Source: Toxorhynchites rutilus septentrionalis (Eukaryota; Arthropoda; Insecta; Diptera; Culicidae). From it: a stretch of 64,000 nucleotides of DNA. Made by a program: the position numbers and the translations under genes. Below are positions 32,761 to 42,775 of this stretch, piece after piece; the first letter of the stretch is position 1, and the number at the start of each line of letters is the position of its first letter. The notes below the pieces were generated by a model that had not been told where the DNA came from, ran no database searches, and saw only the letters and a program-made list of their open reading frames with translations. The DNA lies in NCBI RefSeq assembly GCF_029784135.1, contig NC_073746.1, positions 143,472,556-143,536,555 on the forward strand, in the 5' to 3' direction.

Positions 32761-34141
32761 GCGTTCCAGGTGCAAACATTATCATTAAACATAATCACAT
32801 TATCATACGGTATACTTGCGTCTGGTGGACGAACAAAGCATAAGAGCCCAATTGTACAGTGAGACTAGCTGAAGAGCGTACTCCTTTCAGCCAGCAAAGA
32901 GGTATTAACGTTCAAAAACTTGCACTCCAAACATAACGCTCTCGTTTTTTAAACTTTGAGCAGTGCGAAAATGAAAGATGTAGTCCGCGTAGAAAAAATA
33001 CCTCACCCCTACGCTAGCTATTCGTTTTTTGACTTGGGAAGCCTTGGGAAGAACAAAACAAAAATCCGGGTAAATGTGGCGGCTTCCCATTTTCAACGAT
33101 TTGAACTATTTCAAAATTGGAGTATCATAATTAAAAGACGAACAAGCAAATCTCAGAGAATTGGCAATTAGAATATTAGCAATGGTGGGCTCTGAGATTG
33201 AACTCTTGCTTAGTAAGTGAAGGCGCAATCATTCGTATGCGTAGTCAATTGTGCCGTCCTCTAGTCAGATGAAAGGCTGTTGACTCCTCGATGATTGGAT
33301 CGAGACTTTAATCGGGTAATGGAAGTAGTAATAGTAGTTTTGAATTACAGAGGCTTTGCACTTTTCAGTTCAATTACATCTCTGTATTAATAATAGAAAA
33401 AACATATTTTATGCTCTCGCCCGTTGCAATAAGTTGAAAACGGGCGGAGCCTAAGTTGCAATATTTCTATTCTCGATTCGGTTTTACAATGGTAGTGGTA
33501 TATAGATATTGTACATCTACGCTACATTAGTTGTTCGTTATTGACTGAATGGGTAAGAAAGCACAGAAAAAGAAAGAAAAGTATGGGAGAATGACGGTTT
33601 TTCTAACTCCCGCCAATTTTGCTTTTTACGAAATAAGGGATTGTTATTTGTACCATATCGCAGCAGAAAGTTCTGATTTGTCCCCCTTATAAAAGCCCTA
33701 GTCCCACGTTTAAAAAATGTTCATCTTTCATGCTTGATCGCAAATCTTGTATAATTTCACCGAACCACGAATAAATCGTAACATGCTGACGAACACAACC
33801 AACTAACCATATAAAGCTTCATTACATAATAAACTATGTGTCGTTGAATCATTGTTCATTCATTCGTTAAGTATCTTCATACAATCATTTCTCCACCACA
33901 CATCTGTCAAATGCACACTAACCGCAATAATTTGCGTTTCCCCGAATGCAACGATCGTCCTGCTTTTCTCAATATGCGTGATTAGCGATGAGTCGACATG
34001 CATGCTCGAATCAATCATGTACTGCCATTACTGTTAGACGGTCAATATGAAGTCTAGTACTATCAAATACTTTTCGTCCAAATCTGAGAAATATAAAATA
34101 TGGAACTAACCGACCTATCTCTTTCAACCCACCCTCCACAG

Positions 34142-34475
34142 GCGCAGCCATCGCACGCGAACGCTGTGACAGTCTTCCATCGCGCAACAGAACGACCAGT
34201 GAAACCAGTGGCCACCAACAGCAGCTGATCATGAACAGCGGTGGAATGCCTCCACCCAGGACAATTCCATCGGGCAGCTTCACCCGACCCCAATCGATGG
34301 TCGTAAGCCGGCAGAGCCACAGCCATAGTCCGCCGGTGTATTCATCTCCGCTGAGTCCACCCTCGACCGGTATCTACACCGGCAGTGACGGTTCCTCACT
34401 CAGCATCGACGAGACGGACAGTTTCGTCGGTTCGCTCACACCGGACGAGGGCAATGGCTTTTCTAAGGTCATTAA
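34142..34475 (+). CDS. chico: IRS (Chico), exon B
   Basis: The exon is bounded by CCTCCACAG/34142 and AA/GTGAGT at 34476, and it enters in phase 1 and leaves in phase 2. It encodes ARERCDSLPSRNRTTSE, a Ser/Arg-rich stretch like the segment after the PTB domain in IRS proteins. Next come Ser/Pro-rich sequence (SHSHSPPVYSSPLSPPSTG) and an acidic SLTPDEGNG near the end. It has no YxxM motif. The reading frame joins cleanly with exons A and C. Confidence 0.8.
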
Positions 34476-34563
34476 GTGAGTCTCTTCTTGATTCGATGCC
34501 GTTGTCCCGGAGTGGGTTTTTCATTGATAAAACAACTTTGCTCTGTGTTCCCCCTCTTCCCAG
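34476..34563 (+). other. IRS intron B, 88 nt
   Basis: The intron runs from GTGAGTCTCT to CCCCTCTTCCCAG. Short introns of 60-90 nt are usual in insects. Splicing here joins AA+C to give asparagine within KVINTLNSG. Confidence 0.8.
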
Positions 34564-34684
34564 CACTCTCAATTCGGGCTGTTCCATTCCGGAGGAGAAT
34601 TCAGAAGAATATATCCACAACTATGGCCGTATCAACCAGCGGCCGTTCACGCAGCACCGCACCATCGATGAGTTTAGTGGTCAT
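34564..34684 (+). CDS. chico: IRS (Chico), exon C
   Basis: This 121 nt exon lies between CTTCCCAG/34564 and CAT/GTGAGT at 34685 and leaves in phase 0. It encodes NTLNSGCSIPEENSEEYIHN followed by YGRINQRPFTQHRTIDEFSG and H. The tyrosines EEYI and NYGR are possible phosphosites but are not YxxM. It joins in frame to both neighbours. Confidence 0.78.
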
Positions 34685-34997
34685 GTGAGTATCCAGTATC
34701 CGCGTTTGTTCTCGTGGCCGATCAACTTTCAATTTGTATTTTAAATTTCAAAATTCAAAATTTGCTCACACAACTATAAAAATTGGCAAAATTGATTATT
34801 TCCGGACTATGTTTTATTTTTCTTTCTCTTTGGCGCTACAAACTCCCGAACATGAAATCATGCAACCCAAAATTTAAACAACATCTACCACATCCACCAA
34901 CCAATCGGTCGACTGCATGGTGAATCTACAAAACCGAACCAAAAAAAAAAAATAATACAATACCCGCAAAATAAACAAAAAACCAAATTCGAAACAG
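34685..34997 (+). other. IRS intron C with a weak 3' end
   Basis: The donor GTGAGTATCC is good. The acceptor side at 34997 (AAATTCGAAACAG) has an A-rich rather than pyrimidine-rich tract. The alternative acceptors at 35072 and 35114 are in the same phase, so this intron may be 313, 388 or 430 nt long. Confidence 0.65.
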
Positions 34998-35278
34998 ATG
35001 AGGCACAGTTACAATCCACATTCTTTTCCTTACGGTTCGATCGAAAACCAAAATGTTCTCAAATCGAAACAGCTAAGGCACAGTTATAACTCACTATCGC
35101 TTCCAATATCGCAGGCGATCAGAAGAGGCAGTCCAGCACCGCCAACCCACGTGGCCGGCTCGGCCGAAGGCAGTGGCAATTACATGGAGATGTGCAGTCC
35201 ATGCGGTAGCTCACCGGGCGATCCGTCCGGCAACGGAGGCTACATACCGATGTCTCCAATTACGGACTTCCCCCGAGG
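34998..35278 (+). CDS. chico: IRS (Chico), exon D with three possible in-frame acceptors
   Basis: The frame is open from 34998 to GG/GTAAGT at 35279 and leaves in phase 2. CAG lies just before 34998, 35073 and 35115, all phase 0. The last has the best pyrimidine tract (TATCGCTTCCAATATCGCAG). The first two lie in an imperfect 75 bp direct repeat that encodes MRHSYN and LRHSYN. The common part encodes AIRRGSPAPPTHVAGSAEGS, then NYMEMCSPCGSSPGD and GGYIPMSPITDFPRG, with two YxxM p85-docking motifs. I give the longest form. The true start needs transcript data. Confidence 0.75.
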
Positions 35279-35718
35279 GTAAGTATTGCATGAGAGGCAT
35301 TCCATCAATGAACACGAAACCATTTTAATTTCATATTTTTGATTCACGCGGAAATTTTGCCAACTTTTTGGACACTAGGTACGATGCCATGTTACGGTAT
35401 TAGTTTTTAAAACACGATCACAACTTATTTTTTGCAAAAATAGAATCATTTCAAAAAATAAACTATAACGCTAACTAGTTATTTGGTCGTCTTATGCAAA
35501 GTTATAAATTATAATTTTGCGATTCTGGAAAAAGTACTACTAAACCACTACAAAAAACTTTTCTTTGACTGAAAAAAATTAAAATAAGGACGAATTTCAT
35601 GCCAACTCGTCTTAGGAGTACCATCTCATATAGCAGTGAAGCGTTGTGGGTGTAAAGACATGGATGATTTAAACAACTTTGCATACTTGAAATATTAAAA
35701 ATATAAAAAAATATAATA

Positions 35719-37001
35719 TTAGGCTGTCAAAAAAGTCCTGCGGTATTTCCGCGAGGTGTCGTTGTAAGCGCGTAGTTCTAGTTGTATTCATTGTATCGAG
35801 TCATACTATAGCTTGTTGGAAAGGTATTTTTGCAGGGTTTGCAGGGTTGACAGGGTTTTGTTTGGTTAAGTCGTTCGTGAGTTATAGTGTCGCAAATATG
35901 GAGCAAAATAAAGAGAAAATCCGACATATTTTACAGTACTACTATGACAAAGGCAAAAATGCATCTCAAGCTGCCAATAAAATTTGTGCAGTTTATGGAC
36001 CCGATACAGTTTCCATTTCCACCGCACAACGATGGTTTCAACGTTTTCGTTCTGGTGTAGAGGTCGTCGAAGATGCGCCACGCTCCGGAAGGCCTGTCGT
36101 CGAAAATTGCGACAAAATCGCTGAATTAGCCGAGAAAGACCGGCATAGTAGCAGCCGTAGCATCGGCCAAGAGCTGGGGATAAGTCATCAAACCGTTATT
36201 AACCATTTGAAGAAGCTTGGATTCACAAAGTAGCTCGATGTATGGGTGCCACACACGTTGACGCAAAAAAAACATCTTTGACCGTATCGACGCATGTGAA
36301 TCGCTGCTGAATCGCAACAAAATCGACCCGTTTCTGAAGCGGATGGTGACTGGCGATGAAAAGTGGGTTACTTACGACATCGTGAAGCGCAAACGGTCGT
36401 GGTCGAAGCCCGCTGAAGCGGCTCAGACGGTGGCCAAGCCCTCGATAACGGCCAGGAAGGTTCTGCTGTGTGTTTGGTGGGATTGTCATGGAATAATCTA
36501 TTATGAGCTGCTTCCCTATGGCCAAACGATCAATTCGGACATGTACTGCCAACAACTGGACCGCTTGAAGGTAGCACTCATGAAGAAGAGGCCATCTTTG
36601 ATAAACAGAGGCCGCATTGTCTTCCATCAGGACAACGCCAGGCCACACACTTCTTTGGTGACGCGCCAGAAGCTCCGGGAGTTCGGATGGGATGTTCTTT
36701 TGCATCCGCCGTATAGTCCGGACCTTGCACCAAGAGACTACCACCTGTTTTTGTCCATGGCGAACGAGCTAGGTAGTCAGAAGTTAGCCACAAAAGAAGC
36801 CTGTGAAAATTGGCTATCCGAGTTTTTTGCCAATAAGGAAGCGAGCTTCTATAACAGGGGTATTATGAAGTTGGCATCTCGTTGGGAACAAGTCATCGAA
36901 CAAAACGGCGAATATTTGACTTAAAAGAGATGATTGTAACTAATTTTATGAACAAATGAAAATTCAAAAAAAAATACCGCAGGACTTTTTTGACAGCCTA
37001 A
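35719..37001 (+). mobile_element. mariner element copy 2, full length but dead, 1,283 bp
   Basis: TA flanks both ends (35717-35718 and 37002-37003). The terminal repeats TTAGGCTGTCAAAAAAGTCC are identical at the two ends and extend to GCGGTATTT. It is closely similar to the copy at 26930-28215 and in the opposite orientation. Confidence 0.9.
35898..36924 (+). pseudogene. mariner transposase, one nonsense and one frameshift
   Basis: It starts at the ATG of MEQNKEKIRHILQ and is one base longer than the intact copy. AAG to TAG at 36231-36233 stops translation after KLGFTK. Then a run of eight A at 36265-36272 (seven in the intact copy) shifts the frame. After the shift the frame runs on through VTGDEKWVTYD, VFHQDNARPHTS and PPYSPDLAPRDYHLF (serine to arginine before the last aspartate). 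The three catalytic aspartates remain, but no full-length protein can be made. Confidence 0.88.
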
Positions 37002-37034
37002 TATGTTACGAGTTAAACATAATTAGTCATTTAA

Positions 37035-37604
37035 GGAAACACGAAAAAGTTGTCAGAATTTTTTTCCCTGTTAAGGTGCTCATCTTCCGATGCAAATTGT
37101 AAGGGCTATTTATATTTTTTTTCAGAATTTTTAAAACATGTTTTTGAGAAAAATAAATGTTGAATCTAAAAATACTTTATTTCAATGATTTTTTAAAAAT
37201 ATGTTTGCTACCTTCAAACGAAAACATACAAAATTTCCTACATTTCATTCTTCGACTAACATTTTGTAGATTTTATAATCCAAAATTCCAAAATTAAATT
37301 TAAAAAAAACTGAAAAAAACCAAAAATTTCAAACAAAAATCTCAGATCCACAACATTTTGAAATGTAGGAAATTATTTATTATTTATGTTTTCAACAAAC
37401 AAAATCAAACAAATTTTTGGAAAAAAATGAATTGAAAAAAAAATATTTTGAAAATAAAAATTCATTTTTTAGAAAACATGTTTTTCAAATTCTCAAAAAA
37501 TAGATATGAATAGCCCATACAATTTCAACAAGTCACCCATACATCGGAAGATGAGCACTTTTACAGGGAAAAAAAATTTCTGACAACAAGTTTTTAATGT
37601 TTCC
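37035..37604. mobile_element. TTAA-flanked foldback MITE, 570 bp
   Basis: TTAA flanks both sides (37031-37034 and 37605-37608), the target of piggyBac-type elements. The left arm GGAAACACGAAAAAGTTGTC is mirrored by the right arm. Inner blocks also pair (TGCTCATCTTCCGATG with CATCGGAAGATGAGCA), so the arms are long and imperfect. It has no coding capacity and starts only 28 bp after mariner copy 2. Confidence 0.65.
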
Positions 37605-37624
37605 TTAAATTATATAATCTACTA

Positions 37625-38252
37625 GCTGACCCGGCAAACTTCGTCCCGCCCAAAATTAATTTATTTGTTATCACATCCCTTAGAGAGGGGGGAAGTGTCT
37701 AACCACCATAGAAACATATATTGCATCCTAAGACTCTCACATGCCAAATTTGGTTTCATTTGCTTGATTAATTCTCGAGTAATGCAGAAGTTTGTGTATA
37801 ATTTGTATGAAAGCCCCCCCCCCTCCCTTAGAGAGGGGGTGAAGAGTCTAACCACCATAGAAACATTTATTGCACCCTAAAACTCTCACATGCCAAATTT
37901 GGTTTCATTTACTTGAGTAATTCTCGAGTAATGCAGAAATTTGTGTTTCATTTGTATGGAAGACATCCCCCCCCCCTTAGAAAGGGGGGTGGAGAGTATA
38001 ATCACCATAGAAACATGTATTGCACCCTAAAACTCTCACATGTCAAATTTGTTTCCATTTGCTTGATTAATTCTCGAGTAATGTAGAAAGTTGTGTTTAA
38101 ATTATATGGAAGCCCCCCGTTAGAGAGGGGGAGGGGTCTAAAAACTATTACGAAAACCTTCCCCGGCCCCAAAAACCCCTACATACCAATTTTCATGTTG
38201 ATCGGTTCAGTAGTTTCCGAGTCCATAAGAATCAGACAGACAGAAATCTATT

Positions 38253-38255
<3 letters not shown>
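37625..38255 (+). repeat. Array of four 143-149 bp units with a CTAGCTGACCCGGC leader
   Basis: After TAGCTGACCCGGCAAACTTC, units start with TTAGAGAGGGG-like blocks at 37680, 37828, 37977 and 38120. Each contains CACCATAGAAACAT, CTCTCACATG and AATTCTCGAGTAATG. The last unit runs into GATCGGTTCAGTAGTTTCCG and CAGACAGACAG. Unit junctions form CCCCCC/GGGGGG inverted repeats. This leader and tail resemble a dispersed insect repeat of uncertain class. No protein is encoded. Confidence 0.6.

Positions 38256-38258
<3 letters not shown>

Positions 38259-38338
<80 letters not shown>
38259..38338. repeat. (TA)n microsatellite of about 80 bp
   Basis: A run of about 40 uninterrupted TA dinucleotides lies directly after the 37625-38255 array. 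Its length is probably polymorphic and prone to assembly error. Confidence 0.9.
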
Positions 38339-38340
<2 letters not shown>

Positions 38341-38349
38341 TTGCCAAAA

Positions 38350-38750
38350 ATGACTTTTTTCAAAAATACATAACTTTTGAACTACTAAGACCGATTCAGA
38401 TGATCAACATATCAAATTAAAGGGGGAAAGGATTTTTTGGACCATCGGGTAATTTTGAAAAATCATAACTCAAAAACGAAAAAAAACGCCTCCCTGGTTT
38501 CGAGATATGTTATGGGGAAAATCCTTATTTTTCCAGAAAAAAATATAAAAAACTATAGCGCCTTTGGTCCCGAGACTACGAAAACAATAAAAAACGAATA
38601 CAATCAATAATAACGAGAGCAAAATTTAAATTTCCTGCAGGTGTAGTATGTTTTCAAAAAAAGACCAGGTGATTGGCTTCAATATGATATGTCGATCATC
38701 TGAATCGGTCTAGTAGTTCAAAAGTTATGAATTTTTGAAAAAAGTAATTT
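38350..38750. mobile_element. Foldback repeat with arms of about 70 bp
   Basis: CATAACTTTTGAACTACTAA followed by GACCGATTCAGATGATC (38370-38405) is mirrored by GATCATCTGAATCGGTC followed by TAGTAGTTCAAAAGTTATG (38694-38729). The TTTTTTCAAAAAT edges also pair. The interior is AT-rich and non-coding. No target duplication was identified. Confidence 0.55.
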
Positions 38751-38935
38751 TTGGAAAAAAAAAAAGAGGAAAAAGTTGGTTTTCCGGACCACCCTAAAAT
38801 GGAAATGGTAGGGTACCCAAAAAAATAAAAAAATATAGGTCTAATGTTTTGCGATATAGAACAAAATTACAACTTTTGACGAAAATCTGAGAACCACTAT
38901 ATCGGTTTGGCATGGAATGACTGTATATATAGATC

Positions 38936-40105
38936 AGGGTGGCAATGGATGTATGGAAAAAATTTCATCATCGTATTTCGAAAACCGATGATGTACATTT
39001 TGTTTATTGGTCCAAAAAAATTGACCTGTGCGAAATTTCGGCTCAATCGGACATGATTTAGGGGTGCCTCAAAGCACTCAAAGTTTTGATTTTTTGGCCA
39101 CTCAGGCTAAGTTCCAAAAAGTCGATTTTCGTCCAAAAATTTCTTTTCGAGATAACACCAGAACTCGACGTTCCATGCATTTTTAAGTCATTTGGCATCG
39201 AAAAAAAATCAATTTTCCAAATTTCCTTTACTCACCCGTTGGAAGATTTTCGAGGATCAAAAAATCAAAACTTTGAGCGCTTTGAGGTACCCCCAATGAG
39301 GTACATATAGAGGTGGTGCAGTAGGCGAAGCGTATCTGTATTGGCAAGCAAAATATCGTGTCGTAATTATTTGCATTCAATATGGAATGTATATGGAAGA
39401 AACAAAACAATGTTGAAAGTACTCACGGTTGCATGATAATTTGAGCCAAAATTCTCATGAAATCATTCAACTGGTTGGTTATTAACAGATGACAATTATA
39501 TCGTTGCTCATTTCGATTATTCATGTGGTTAAAAGGTCCAGAGAGCAGTCGTATGCTTAGTTCTCAGTAACATTTTCAATTATATTTGATTAATTGGCGA
39601 TTATTATCTCACAACATACACACCGACACTGAGAGCCTTCGAAACATCAACTGCATAACGGTAAAATAATGAAACTTCGTTTGTTTCTATGAACGTGGGG
39701 GAGTGAAAATGGCACATAGAAATATCACTTTTATCCATCTTTTTCAACGTGATTTCACAAATATTCACTCCACGCTATCACATTAGCCTCATATTCAGCG
39801 TAGCTCTAGAAAAATGTACATTTTTAATTGATGAATTACTTCCTGAAAATAGCATTTTTACATGGATGCGGTGGGCAATCAAAGATAAACACAACGACTG
39901 ACGTCACTATTTGCGAAATAGTTATGGCAGCGCATGCTATGTCGCTCGAAACTCGACCATCTTCATTACCTTTTTTCCAGGACATTGAGGTACTCCTAAA
40001 TCATGTCCGATTGAGCTGAAACTTTTCAACATTTTTTGGGCCAATGAACAAAATGTACATGGTCGGTTTTTTTAAATTTGGCATGACCATTTTCGCTGCC
40101 ACAAC
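38936..40105. mobile_element. Foldback element interrupted by about 0.7 kb
   Basis: The left arm carries GATGTACATTTTGTTTATTG, CGGACATGATTTAGGGGTGC and CTCAAAGCACTCAAAG. The right arm, from about 39985, carries GAGGTACTCCTAAATCATGT, CCGATTGAGCTGAAAC and CAAAATGTACATGGTCGG in the inverse order. The inner shoulder (GGCATCGAAAAAAAATC) also occurs in the 25030 element. Foreign sequence of about 690 bp separates the arms between about 39292 and 39985 and was not identified. Confidence 0.5.
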
Positions 40106-40109
40106 AAAT

Positions 40110-41035
40110 ATTCCATTCGGGGTGATTTCGACCAAGCTGCGTCATGTTGTAGTGTGTATCTCGTTCTACGCAGAGGATACTGCTCGTTTAAGCGCTTTAA
40201 ATCACTCATACTGTTGGTGAGCTGCATCTACTATTCGTAGATCACTGCTCATAAATTCTTGACAGGGGTTAGATCTAGTGAAGAAGCTGACCAGTCCAAA
40301 ATCTGAAGCCTCTATTCATGAAACCATGCCATGACCTACTGGATTTTACGAGTTGATGCCAAATTACTCAATTATCACATTGCTTTTTTATGTAAAAACA
40401 GCACTAAATTATTCTGAAGTACTTCCTTCCTCTTCTGACTGTTCATTCATGTTGATGGTAAGCTATCTGAACCAGGCATTTTTGAGAAAATTCTCTCCAA
40501 ACCATAGAAATCCCATCTCTAAAACTGTGGGTCCAAGAACTCATGTGGACGCTAATCCCATGAGTTTTTACTGTTTCAGGAGAACTTCTCTGATAAAAAG
40601 AAATTCAACTTGAATAGAATTTCTTCATACTAGAAGGACTTACGGAACGTGCTATGTAATTTTTCAACTCGTAACTCGTTTCATCAACACGAATGCACAG
40701 TCAGAAGTGCAATGAAGTGCTTCAGAATCACTTAGTGCTGTTTTAGCATCAAAAACAATGTGATAATTGGGTAATTTGGTATCAAATCATAAAATCCAGA
40801 AGGTCAGGGCATGGTTTTATGAATAGGAGCTTCAGATTCTGGACTGGTCAGCTTGTTCACCAGATCAAAACCCTATCAAGAACTAATGAAGAGTGATCGT
40901 ACGAATAGTAGATGCAGCTAACGAGCAGTATTAGTGATTTGAAGAGCTTAACCGAGCAGTATCCTCTGCGTAGAACGAAATACACACTACAACATGGAGC
41001 AGCTTGGTCGAAACCACCCTAAATGGGATATTTGT
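40110..41035. mobile_element. Foldback built from Tc1 transposase ends
   Basis: The termini GGGGTGATTTCGACCAAGCT and, inverted, GGTGGTTTCGACCAAGCTGC mirror each other, and the arms run inward for about 400 bp. The right arm on the plus strand encodes LQILDWSACSPDQNPIKN, the decayed third catalytic block (SPDLNPIE) of a Tc1-type transposase. After it come VDAANEQY and EELNRAVSSA. The left arm encodes the same on the minus strand. The element therefore looks like two 3' halves of a Tc1 element joined head to head. Confidence 0.55.
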
Positions 41036-41714
41036 ACAGATTGAGAACTAAAGATGACCTACGAATTAGAAACTTATTGTAATTCATGTGGAATTGACGT
41101 TAATTTTGTATAAGAGTAAGAGTTTTTCCATCTGGTTCTATAGTTATGAAACACTGGAATTTTAGTTTTTTGACTGTTTCGCGCCTGAACACAACATTAA
41201 AGTTCAAATGGCCAGGCTTATAAATGAAGATGGTTATTACATCCTACACCATATACTTCAAATCAACCGACTTCTTACATATCTCCGGAAACTCAGAAAA
41301 AAAATGAGTGGTTCTATAGTTGTGAAACGCAGTGTATACCCAATGTCTTTACACCCACGATGTTTCATTACAATCTGTTGTTACTGCCAATGGCCCGTCG
41401 AGTTGGCATGAAATTCGTCTAAAACATTGCGGAAGACACCAAGCCAATTGGACCAACCGTTTCTGAGTAATTTTTTGACGTAGAACTATGTCTTTCATTT
41501 CTATACCGGGGTGTAAAATCAAAGTTTCGAAAACGAAAGCGTTACGCCGGAGACCGAGATTTTGAGCGTTAATAGCTCCTAAACAGCTGAACGAAATGGT
41601 ATGATTGACACTTCATTCGAAAGATAAAATGTCTACGCGTTATATACTTGTTATTTTTTGATCCAAAAACTTGTTTCAATAGTCTTAAAATTGCTTTCAA
41701 AACAGGCTATTGAA

Positions 41715-41770
41715 ATCACCAATCGGTATATAAGCGAGCGCCGCTCGGAAATCCACTCAGTTCTAATTGA
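41715..41770 (+). promoter_or_regulatory. Possible RNA polymerase II core promoter
   Basis: CCAAT is at about 41719. TATATAAG is at 41727-41734 in a short GC-rich setting (GCGAGCGCCGCTC). TCAGTT, an arthropod-type initiator, is at 41757-41762 with its A 32 bp from the TATA start. This spacing is normal for a core promoter. No coding frame of note follows, so it may belong to a retroelement or to a chance match. It would transcribe toward the last IRS exon. Confidence 0.35.
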
Positions 41771-41994
41771 ACAGCGATTGGAGCATGTTGTCGCTGTTGT
41801 GGTGAAGCTCTTCATTTATCATGAAAGCGCGGATGAACGGTGTCACCAAGAGCCTGTTTGTGCACCTTAGGCCAGAAGGGAATCCATCAGGAGGAGAGTG
41901 ATGCCACAAACGGTTCCCCGGGAAGACATCGCTACACACACATACACGCGCGGAATTCTTTCCGTTTGGATGCCATTCAGCATCGAGAAAGTTC

Positions 41995-42300
41995 CGGAAA
42001 GATCTAATCATTTCTGGAAAATAATCTGCCAGTTCCTCTGGGAATTTGAAAATACATTCATGTGAAAGAGTTTATTTGAATGTTTTCTATTCATGTAACA
42101 CTGTGACCAAATATTTCAATCAAGTACTATTAACACGTGGTTATCGAGTTAGTATTAACCACTGGTGGGCTTCCAGTATCGAGGAAAATGTGGAAATATC
42201 TAATCGATACTGAAAATAATCTGCCAGTACCTCTGGGAATTTAAAAATACATTCAAGCGAAAGAGTTTATTTTAATGTTTTCTATCCATAAAATATACAT
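41995..42300 (+). repeat. Direct repeat, two units about 195 bp apart
   Basis: ATAATCTGCCAGTTCCTCTG (about 42021) and ATAATCTGCCAGTACCTCTG (about 42216) are each followed by GGGAATTT, AAAATACATTCA and GAAAGAGTTTATTT. These are two diverged units of unknown class. Confidence 0.55.
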
Positions 42301-42775
42301 ATAATACATTTGGGTTTGTAATTTGTCAATCAAGTACAGTTAGCAGGTTAGCTTCTGAAGATTATTCTTCAGAACAAGGTTTTTCGTATCCTATATTGGA
42401 TGCATAAAACCTTGTGCCTCCAACGTAACGCTCTCGTTTTCGAAGTCTCCCAAATATTCATTTATTCATTCATTCAGAATGGATTTAGATTCAACTTCAA
42501 ACAAATGATCTCTAAATCAACGATAGTCCTACGTCACCCTTGCGGTTATACCATAGATATAACCCACTTCTTGTTTTTTTTAAAAAACTTTAGTAAATCA
42601 AATCTAGAGTCAAAATGCAAAATCGATGATTCTGATTGCCCTTTTTGGTCATAAAGAGCCAGATCAAAAAATATATAAAGAAAATTTATGAAAACAAATC
42701 GTCATTTTTTCAATCTTTCCGTCTCAATCAAAATCTTTCGTTTCAATCTAAATCGTCTTTTTTCTTTGCTTGCAG

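Larger units (their letters stand above)
18750..34141 (+). other. IRS intron A, 15.4 kb, packed with transposons
   Basis: The donor GTATGTA follows 18749 and the acceptor CCTCCACAG precedes 34142. Joining gives A+GC (serine) and an open frame running into AAIARERCDSLPSRNRTTSE. The intron holds mariner relics and one intact mariner, foldback elements, SINE pieces and MITEs, listed separately. 18750-19340, 22430-22990, 24000-25030, 29120-30600 and 32770-34140 have no assigned feature. 24364 starts CAGCGTTGCCAATGTTCC, which resembles a hAT end but has no partner. Confidence 0.8.
35279..42775 (+). other. IRS intron D, 7.5 kb, transposon-filled
   Basis: The donor GGTAAGTATT and the acceptor TTCTTTGCTTGCAG/42776 give a phase 2 junction (GG+T, glycine) that continues the frame into LYTASSSAHSRASS. 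The contents are listed separately. 35279-35716 and 42310-42775 show nothing beyond AT-rich sequence. Confidence 0.8.

Noticed and set aside
33180..33230. Box-B-like GAGTTCAATCTC on the minus strand
   Set aside because: No box A at the right distance and no second copy of the stretch was found, so a third SINE is not supported.
33548..33691. Small frame MGKKAQKKKEKYGRM, 47 codons
   Set aside because: The basic start looks ribosomal or nucleolar but the rest has no family motif. It lies in intron A with no splice or promoter support, so chance is more likely.
41139..41340. Two GGTTCTATAGTT(A/G)TGAAAC stretches as Tc1 termini
   Set aside because: Both face the same way, so they do not bound an element. 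They may be remnants but nothing more can be said.
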